Positions 61,501 to 64,000 of a DNA stretch of 64,000 nt are shown here, piece by piece. The notes under the pieces were generated by a model, which was not told the origin of the DNA, did not search any database, and was given only the letters and a program-made list of their open reading frames with translations. This DNA is from Amoebophrya sp. A120. Lineage: Eukaryota > Sar > Dinophyceae > Syndiniales > Amoebophryaceae. The DNA lies in contig CAJINV010000020.1 in assembly GCA_905178155.1 (NCBI GenBank), forward strand, positions 806,001 through 870,000, written 5' to 3'. Position 1 is the first letter of the stretch; each line of letters opens with the position of its first letter. Position numbers and translations under genes: made by a program.

Positions 61501-63675
61501 ACTAGTGCCAGCAGTACTAGCACCTCCACGACGGTAGAAGGAGACAGCACAAGGTTCGTCCCGATCATCGCGACGGTCAGCCCATTCACTCCGGTGTTCC
61601 CGCCGGAGTCGCCGGGAACCACCACGGCAACATCCACATCTGTACAAGGTGGAACTACGACGACCAAGAATCCGACTACGCAAGGGGAAAAGAGAAAGGC
61701 AAGATCGAGAACAAAGTGGGACGCGCAGTCGCAGAGCGATAGAAGATGCTGCGTTTGTATGTTCAAATTTACTTCTTTAGTTTCTCCCAAATGGCATTGC
61801 ATTCGCCGCTGCCGTTGAACAGAAGGGCGTGGACGACGTCGCTTCTAGTAGTAGTAAATGATTAAACGAACTTGCTGAAGTTTGTGACTGTGGACCCGTT
61901 CATCTCTATCTTTTCGATTTCTTTCCCTTCCATAACCAATGGAGAAGAGGAGGCGCCTAGTAAAACAACGGCTGCACCTCAACAGCAAATTATAGATATC
62001 CCACAGAAAAAGACCGACAGGTCATATTTGTAATGCAAAAATAAATACACAGGAAAATCTGTCATGGGCGAGGCCATAACATCCTGTTTAGGGCATGCAA
62101 TACAGATTTTTTTGTCTATTTATTTTGGCATTACAAATATGACCTGTCGGTCTTTTTCTGGGGGATAATAGAACTCCCCCCCGCCTTGCAAGTCGAACCC
62201 GTGCGCTACCCTGTGCAAAAGTATCGTACTCGTATAAATGCAAATACTGCATTACAAATCTTGTTCCCAAGGCAAATCTGCATTACAAATTTCATTTCTC
62301 ATGCTGAGGAAATTTGTCATGCGATTTATACTAGTACGAGGATGCTTTTGCATTTCATATGCGCGGTCCGTCGACGATGCGCGGATCCGCGCAGGCTTTG
62401 TGGGCCAAACCGCAGAAGCGAAAGGACGGCAAGAAGCAGTTTCTGTACCACTTTCCGTCACATTGGTACCTGCAATGGACCGGGGTTCACCAGATTGTGG
62501 TGTTCTCCCGCCCACTGTCGGATTCCTTCTGGTGCACCTTCTGGGGCGCGAACTTGTTTTGCGTGTTGCTGCTGTTGCTGATTTCGTGTGTGGTCTACGC
62601 CTCGGGGCAGGGCTTGTATTGCTGTTTTCGCAGGGCGGGATTGTTAGACGAGACTGGCAGTTATAGTACTAGCAGGAGTGGCAGCCATAGAAGTGCTACC
62701 AGGAGCAGAAGAAACAGTGGAGGTGCTGGATTCATCATGAACGGAACATCAAATGGGAACGGCGCAACAGGAGGTGGAGCAACAGCTTCCGGACTGGCCG
62801 CCGCAGGACATTTTAGCAACGGCTTCGTCTACTACACGGATAGAAATAATTCCTCTCGCGATTATGAGAACACCACCAGTCCGGTAGACGACAGCGACTC
62901 CTCCCCGTCTTCACACCGGTTGGCCGGGCGTGCCGTGTCGACCCCGCTTTCTCGGAGTAACAGTAACTCGCTGTACAGCAACAGAACGCCGGGTGGAGAG
63001 GGATCAGTTTACAGTGAGGAAGATTTGGAGGACTGGAGTATCAGCGACGAATTTTCATCCTCAAATAGCTCGTCAACATCTTTGGCGATTGCGTCCGGGG
63101 AAGAGGAGGACCTGGTTTTCGAGAAAGGGGAATTTGAATTAGAGACGGATCAACTTCTTTCTGGAAAAAATGGAGGAACGTCTTGGAGCAGCAGCGGTGC
63201 CGCAAGTAGTAGCAGTTCTAGTAGCGGGGAAGAAAATGAGTATGGCCATCATCTATTTCGGCAAAGACAGGACGCGGAAGCGGAACTCGATCTGAAGTTT
63301 CGTCACGCTGCTGGTGTTCGTCCTGCTGCTCCACCGTTGGCAGCAACATTCCGATCTCCCGGAAGAATATCAGCGCCACATAGCAACAACACAGGCAATA
63401 GCAATACTACAGCTACAGGTCGGAAAACTACTGGCAATATGATGTTTCCTAATCCACTAGACCCGGAGTTCTCACCGATACGGCGAACTTACCACTTCTA
63501 CGACGACAAGGACAACATCGAGGAAAATCAAAATGATGAAAACGGTATGGAGGAGGAGAAATTCTACCTGCTTCAGACACGCGGGCGAGGAAGAATAAAA
63601 AAGGAAAACAGGTCTGATGGCGCTGCAATTTCACCAAATCAAAGACAACACGATGGTGATCGTTTGACTCAATGA
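37541..63675 (+). CDS. Giant TSR/mucin-like type I membrane protein
   Basis: Forty inferred exons sum to 15,675 bases, about 5224 aa, with 33 introner-type and 6 GT-AG-type introns all closing in phase. The start is ATG 37541 or, better for a signal peptide, 37559 (MPSQLQLRFVYFLFVSAIIL). Order: acidic Asp/Glu-rich region (residues to about 700); Cys/Trp-rich region with a PAN-like C..C.....C pattern (705-915); nine TSP1-like modules (about 919-1507); Ser/Thr/Pro mucin-like stretch with internal repeats (about 1508-4745); one TM helix near residue 4850; Ser/Gly/Glu-rich tail. TSRs plus mucin plus TM resemble adhesive surface proteins (apicomplexan TRAP/MIC proteins combine TSRs with one TM). 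An attachment or surface-coat role is inference. Transcripts are needed to exclude two adjacent genes, the weakest joins being 49586-49935 and 56957-57290. Confidence 0.7.
37559..37636 (+). other. Signal peptide of the giant protein
   Basis: Basic n-region (QLQLR), hydrophobic core FVYFLFVSAIIL, then a polar HEESRRW stretch. The first Met at 37541 adds six residues ahead of it without destroying the signal. Confidence 0.7.
38158..38299. mobile_element. Introner-like intron, family C
   Basis: TATCCTCTGCAAAAGTATCG...TTTTGCAACGCATA. Exact GACCA repeats at 38153-38157 and 38300-38304. Excision joins GEDEDQFEDQF in frame. Confidence 0.9.
38633..38900. mobile_element. Introner-like intron, family G
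   Basis: TATGGAGCTCTCGAGC...GCTTGAGAACCCCATA. Exact AGATA repeats at 38628-38632 and 38901-38905. It contains CTTGTCATGC and TTTGTAATGC. Excision gives NPEIDAPFVDEDG. Confidence 0.88.
38953..39219 (-). mobile_element. Introner-like intron, family A (reverse)
   Basis: TATCAACTGC...CAGTGGATA. Flanks GTGCG (38948-38952) / GTGCA (39220-39224). Its interior follows the order of 54881, that is, reversed relative to 33491. It leaves a 47-bp exon upstream. Confidence 0.88.
40346..40553. mobile_element. Introner-like intron, singleton
   Basis: Long arms TATCCAAGAAAAAAACGTTG / AGTGTTTTTTTCTTGGATA. Flanks CCGAC (40341-40345) / CAGAC (40554-40558). Contains TTTGTGATGC. Excision gives YVPRHGPTSFK. Confidence 0.88.
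41253..41576. mobile_element. Introner-like intron, family D
   Basis: TATCCGGGTGTCAGGATCG...CGATCCTGACGTCCCCATA. Exact AACAC repeats at 41248-41252 and 41577-41581. Lies inside TSR module 1; excision gives SAANTGQGVQF. Confidence 0.9.
41830..42096 (+). mobile_element. Introner-like intron, family A (forward)
   Basis: TATCCACTGC...CAATGCATA. Exact CGGGG repeats at 41825-41829 and 42097-42101. Inside TSR module 2; excision restores THGGREC. Confidence 0.9.
42218..42904. mobile_element. Introner-like intron, family G, carrying a nested element
   Basis: TATGGAGTTCTCAAACG...CGTTTGAGAACGCCATA. Exact ACTGC repeats at 42213-42217 and 42905-42909. Without the nested element (42261-42706) and its duplication it is 236 bp, the normal family size. 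Excision gives HNRDCKGHFVD. Confidence 0.92.
42261..42706. mobile_element. Nested TIR element inside an introner
   Basis: Inverted ends of about 50 bp (TATGGCGGCGTCAACAATCT and complement). Its own exact 5-bp repeat GAATT at 42256-42260 and 42707-42711. At 446 bp it lacks the TTTGTNATGC motif and carries tandem AGCTAGCTCAA-like pieces near its centre. Confidence 0.92.
42966..43211. mobile_element. Introner-like intron, singleton
   Basis: TATCGCAGGAACAAAAGTGT...ACACTTTTTTCTTGGGATA. Exact AATTG repeats at 42961-42965 and 43212-43216. Excision gives RAHNCGKNYYH. Confidence 0.9.
43263..43583 (+). mobile_element. Introner-like intron, family I (forward)
   Basis: TATTGCAAGGAAAAATCTCC...TCTCTTTTTGATA. 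Exact CGCGC repeats at 43258-43262 and 43584-43588. The interior is close to the reverse complement of 43758-44068. Excision gives VIQTRHGTGKSC. Confidence 0.92.
43758..44068 (-). mobile_element. Introner-like intron, family I (reverse)
   Basis: TATCAAAAAGAAACATCCCC...TTTTTCCTTTTGATA. Exact GGAGT repeats at 43753-43757 and 44069-44073. Opposite in orientation to the copy 174 bp upstream, yet both must be removed from the same transcript. Confidence 0.92.
44139..44451. mobile_element. Introner-like intron, diverged family A relative
   Basis: TATTAAATGCAATAAAA...TTTTCATTGCATA, with inner ATCTGGGTGGTCTGGAA. Exact CAGAG repeats at 44134-44138 and 44452-44456. Excision gives GTELATCPSMP. Confidence 0.88.
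44510..44771 (+). mobile_element. Introner-like intron, family A (forward)
   Basis: TATCAACTGT...CATTTGATA. Exact TGCGA repeats at 44505-44509 and 44772-44776. Nearly identical to 33791-34052 in the glycosyltransferase-like gene. Confidence 0.92.
44830..45323. mobile_element. Introner-like intron, family B, enlarged copy
   Basis: TATCCTGAGTAAAAACGT...ACGTTTTTACTCAGGATA. Flanks CTGCG (44825-44829) / CTGAG (45324-45328). It is about 215 bp longer than its sister 46824-47102. The extra block sits between two copies of GCATTACAACTCTGGCG. Excision gives TKVCGRETYSR. Confidence 0.88.
45069..45300. repeat. Extra block bounded by a 17-bp direct repeat inside an introner
   Basis: GCATTACAACTCTGGCG occurs at 45069-45085 and 45284-45300. 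The roughly 200 bp between them (TTGG/TTGGC-rich, then G-rich) have no counterpart in the sister copy. There are no inverted ends, so this looks like a duplication with a filler insertion, not a standard element. Confidence 0.7.
45446..45603. mobile_element. Introner-like intron, family C
   Basis: TATGCATTGCAAAAATATCG...TTTTTGCAGTTCATG. Exact CTGTC repeats at 45441-45445 and 45604-45608. It ends ATG instead of ATA. Excision gives HPHCPVDCDF. Confidence 0.88.
45762..45913. mobile_element. Introner-like intron, family C
   Basis: TATGCATTGCAAAAGTATCG...CTTTTGCACAGGATA. Exact CCACA repeats at 45757-45761 and 45914-45918. Excision gives PETHSCEHDPC. Confidence 0.9.
46214..46380. mobile_element. 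Introner-like intron, diverged family C
   Basis: TATGCATTGCAAAATTACTT...TTATTTTGCGCGGGATG. Exact CATTG repeats at 46209-46213 and 46381-46385. Excision gives PPRTHCGVQRL. Confidence 0.85.
46433..46752. mobile_element. Introner-like intron, family D
   Basis: TATGAAAGCCTCAGAATGG...CAACCTGAGGCTTTCATA. Exact GGACG repeats at 46428-46432 and 46753-46757. It leaves a 47-bp exon upstream. Excision gives EAEDGGRVCDEF. Confidence 0.9.
46824..47102. mobile_element. Introner-like intron, family B
   Basis: TATCCTATGTAAAAACGTCC...GTACGTTTTTACTCAGGATA. Exact CTGCG repeats at 46819-46823 and 47103-47107. Excision gives NMPACEDPGPV. Confidence 0.9.
47256..47519. mobile_element. Introner-like intron, family G, diverged flanks
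   Basis: TATGGGACGCTGATTCTCAA...TTTGAGAATCCCATA. The flanking pentamers have diverged (GTTCT / GAGTT), suggesting an older insertion. Removing the element plus 5 bp still keeps the TSR reading frame. Confidence 0.78.
48042..48387 (+). other. Canonical GT-AG intron
   Basis: GTATTG donor and ATTTCAG acceptor, phase 0, joining EPTKPP to ETSGLATT. No inverted ends. Confidence 0.75.
48763..49046. mobile_element. Introner-like intron, family A
   Basis: TATGCAGCGTTTCAAATG...CATATTTGCAGTCGATA. Exact TTGAA repeats at 48758-48762 and 49047-49051. Excision gives KTGIEDVSTT. Confidence 0.88.
49586..49935 (+). other. Probable GT-AG intron
   Basis: GTAACG donor and GAGCGCAG acceptor, phase 0 at both ends. 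The donor is weak and alternatives exist nearby, so this is a less certain join of the giant gene. Confidence 0.5.
50062..50210. mobile_element. Introner-like intron, family C
   Basis: TATCCTGTGCAAAAGTATCG...CTTTTGCACAGGATA, with arms nearly perfect for more than 35 bp. Exact CCCGG repeats at 50057-50061 and 50211-50215. Excision gives SSTRFAETT. Confidence 0.92.
50280..50398. mobile_element. Introner-like intron, shortest copy (119 bp), singleton
   Basis: TACCCACAAAAAAAAACCC...TCTTTATTTCTGTGGATA. Flanks CACTG (50275-50279) / CACCC (50399-50403), partly diverged. Contains TTTGTCATGC twice. Frame is kept (PEVTVASSY). Confidence 0.78.
50688..50993. mobile_element. Introner-like intron, family A, old copy
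   Basis: TATCGAGTGGAAATAG...CTATTTGCAATGCATA with GTCTGGGTCTGGAA at the left. The flanks ATGGA / CCGAA no longer match, but removing element plus 5 bp keeps frame (PDGDAPGSS). Confidence 0.75.
51134..51311. mobile_element. Introner-like intron, family C, old copy
   Basis: TATGCATTGCAAAAGCAT...GATGCTTTTGCAGAGGATA. The flanks CGCGT / CGTCG are diverged. Frame is kept (STSARSEETT). Confidence 0.78.
52359..52664. mobile_element. Introner-like intron, singleton, old copy
   Basis: TACGGGGTGGTCATCTGG...CCAGCTGAGCAGGGCATA. Flanks GCTTT / GGTTC partly match. Contains TTTGTCATGC. Frame is kept (DELSTSVFSS). Confidence 0.75.
52924..53256. mobile_element. Introner-like intron, singleton
   Basis: TACGAGAGTGCACAAC...GTTGTACCCTCTCATA. 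Flanks ACTGG (52919-52923) / CCTGG (53257-53261). Frame is kept (PPDWSSGSPD). Confidence 0.8.
54423..54653. mobile_element. Introner-like intron, family C
   Basis: TATGCAGCGCAAAAGTGTCG...ATACTTTTCCACTGCATA. Flanks ACAAA (54418-54422) / ACAAG (54654-54658). Frame is kept (PTTHKPVETT). Confidence 0.85.
54881..55131 (-). mobile_element. Introner-like intron, family A (reverse)
   Basis: TATCAACTGC...ACATATGATG. Exact CATCC repeats at 54876-54880 and 55132-55136. Its reverse complement matches 33491-33741 over most of its length. Frame is kept (VTSSRTVST). Confidence 0.92.
55465..55628 (+). other. Probable GT-AG intron
   Basis: GTAAGG donor and TACGGAG acceptor, phase 1 on both sides. No flanking duplication. 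Confidence 0.6.
55731..55988 (+). other. Probable GT-AG intron, acceptor uncertain
   Basis: GTATGG donor follows STGTGPG-coding sequence. The AG at 55987-55988 is the phase-compatible acceptor before NHNSTTMRS; other AGs lie nearby. Confidence 0.45.
56200..56810 (+). repeat. Protein repeat, units of about 45 aa (TAPFRSS...PNSTSLPSTK)
   Basis: Around four units carry TAPFRSS followed by LTPNSTSLPSTK and TTK-SST. One unit is interrupted by the introner at 56516-56665, which was therefore inserted into an already repeated sequence. Confidence 0.7.
56516..56665. mobile_element. Introner-like intron, family C
   Basis: TATGCAATGCAAAAGCATCG...ATACTTTTGCACTGGATA. Exact GAACT repeats at 56511-56515 and 56666-56670. 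Inserted within the TAPFRSS repeat; excision gives VEGTTAPFRSS. Confidence 0.92.
56957..57290 (+). other. Probable GT-AG intron
   Basis: GTATGA donor and TTGTTAG acceptor, phase 1 on both sides. A less certain join of the giant gene. Confidence 0.45.
57665..57870 (+). repeat. 48-bp tandem repeat
   Basis: ACAACTAGCTCGACGACTTC starts at 57665, 57713, 57761 and 57809, with a partial fifth copy at 57857: an exact 48-bp (16-codon) period inside the Ser/Thr region. Confidence 0.9.
58361..58570 (+). repeat. 105-bp tandem duplication
   Basis: The block starting ACTACGACAACGGAAACCAC at 58361 recurs almost unchanged at 58466, a 35-codon in-frame duplication. Confidence 0.85.
58790..59705 (+). repeat. 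Six TPQTHTWSGVE repeat units
   Basis: Six units of variable spacing contain (S)TPxTHTWSGVE followed by (S)TVTS, several preceded by FPTxPTRPST or IPVIPTLPST. The last is degenerate (SHTWSEAE). They supply the only regularly spaced Trp residues in the mucin-like region. Confidence 0.8.
59860..60885 (+). repeat. EKGVLPGGQTT repeat units
   Basis: Units TTEKxVLxGGQTT...PWSWSS occur at about 59871, 60117, 60318 and 60526, with a degenerate relative near 61280. The unit at 60526 is split by the element 60547-60853, between the Leu and Ser of GVL-SGG. Confidence 0.8.
60547..60853. mobile_element. Introner-like intron, family D
   Basis: TATGGATCTGTCAGGATCG...ACCTGACGCTTCCATA. Exact GTGCT repeats at 60542-60546 and 60854-60858. 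Excision rebuilds EKGVLSGGRTT, the intact repeat unit. Confidence 0.93.
60913..61239. mobile_element. Introner-like intron, family E, with internal duplication
   Basis: TATGACAGTGCACAACTCC...GAGTTGTGCACTCTGATA. Exact ACGAC repeats at 60908-60912 and 61240-61244. An internal 92-bp block starting GTAATGCAAAATCCC occurs at 60947 and 61039. Frame is kept (SSTTTTSTAVV). Confidence 0.92.
61753..61880 (+). other. Probable GT-AG intron
   Basis: GTTTGT donor and GCTGAAG acceptor, phase 0 on both sides, with frame stops between. The donor is weak. Confidence 0.4.
61997..62167. mobile_element. Introner-like intron, family F, near-perfect hairpin
   Basis: Arms of over 40 bp. The inner 33 bp, starting CAGAAAAAGACCGACAGGTC, match their complement perfectly. 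Exact ATAGA repeats at 61992-61996 and 62168-62172. Excision gives QQQIIELPPAL. Confidence 0.93.
62207..62359. mobile_element. Introner-like intron, family C
   Basis: TACCCTGTGCAAAAGTATCG...ATGCTTTTGCATTTCATA. Exact TGCGC repeats at 62202-62206 and 62360-62364. It leaves a 34-bp exon upstream. Excision gives EPVRGPSTMRG. Confidence 0.9.
62536..62601 (+). other. Transmembrane helix of the giant protein
   Basis: FWGANLFCVLLLLLISCVVYA is followed by a short Cys/Arg segment (YCCFRRAG), the expected stop-transfer layout. It is the only strong TM after the signal peptide. Confidence 0.8.
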
Positions 63676-64000
63676 ACAAATAGCAGAGCTGCATGATGTA
63701 AGAAGAACACATCAGAAGATATGAACTGATGTTGTGTGGGAGGAAAGAAATAGAAAAGTAAGCAATTTTGGAGATGATTTATTATTTCTTTGTTGTGTTG
63801 AAATATTCGATAGATCCAGTTCCAGACGCAGCAAAAGCATTACGATCTAGCTACGAACGAAGATCCCCGACCAATTTCCTTCATTTCTTTTCGCAAATAT
63901 TAAATATCGATGAATATTACGGGTAAATTTCGAAATCGAAATCTCAGAATGATTGAATCAGAATTCATTGATCGGAATAATTCACAATATCTCATCATTT
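63676..64000. other. 3' flank of the giant gene
   Basis: AT-rich with no ORF, RNA gene or TIR element; it contains the expected 3' UTR. Confidence 0.5.

Larger units (their letters stand above)
47604..61700 (+). other. Mucin-like Ser/Thr/Pro-rich region
   Basis: Nearly all coding sequence here is Ser, Thr, Pro, Ala, Gly and Glu. Codons are dominated by ACG/ACC/AGC/TCG, with almost no Cys and few hydrophobics. Recurrent short motifs are GPEFLST, TTxPEFL, PNSTSLPSTK, TPQTHTWSGVE and EKGVLPGGQTT. Dense O-glycosylation is expected for such sequence. N-x-S/T sequons (TPNSTS) also occur. Confidence 0.8.

Overview
This is a eukaryotic window, most plausibly from an alveolate protist. A syndinian (Amoebophrya-like) dinoflagellate is the best guess. 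All supported genes lie on the + strand, 1-1.7 kb apart. They mix ordinary GT-AG introns with a second, very unusual class of intron. The lineage call rests on that intron class and on what I remember of Amoebophrya genomes; no rRNA or marker gene confirms it.

Layout: (1) 2-4369, 3' part of an Asn/Gln-rich protein; (2) 5763-7945, a two-TM membrane protein; (3) 9031-15292, a 2026-aa secreted low-complexity protein; (4) 16743-20888, an unknown 1071-aa protein; (5) 22372-24742, an RS/coiled-coil/SAP-like/zinc-finger protein; (6) 25759 to about 27653, a secreted EF-hand protein; (7) 29036-30304, an SMP-30/strictosidine-synthase-like beta-propeller; (8) 32035-36146, a putative glycosyltransferase; (9) 37541-63675, a giant gene. 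Its inferred product is about 5224 aa: signal peptide, acidic region, Cys/Trp-rich (PAN-like) region, nine thrombospondin type-1-like modules, about 3200 residues of Ser/Thr mucin-like sequence, one TM helix and a cytoplasmic tail of about 350 residues.

The striking system is a population of 41 short elements (119-333 bp for most, plus 446, 687 and 1511 bp forms). They have terminal inverted repeats starting TATC/TATG/TAC and ending GATA/CATA, and each is bounded by a 5-bp direct repeat of variable sequence. Forty sit inside coding sequence and one sits inside another element. Removing each element with one copy of its 5-bp repeat restores the frame every time: I checked this base by base through the 40-exon giant gene and genes 1, 4 and 8. 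They therefore behave as transposon-born introns (introners), without GT-AG boundaries, and in either orientation. I name families by their inverted repeats: A (GTCTGGGTCTGGAA), B (CCTGAGTAAAAACGT), C (GCAAAAGTATCGTACTCG), D (GTCAGGATCGAAATCG), E (GTGCACAACTCCCCCTCC), F (AAAGACCGACAGGTCATA), G (TTCTCAAACGTTAC), H (GTTAACGG), I (AAAAATCCCCCCTCCCC), plus singletons. Most families share an internal TTTGT(A/C/G)ATGC motif although their ends are unrelated.

Conventions: element coordinates exclude the repeats. In each gene model the left 5-bp repeat stays in the exon and coding resumes just after the right one. Functional calls come from sequence reading alone; no database search or transcript data was available.
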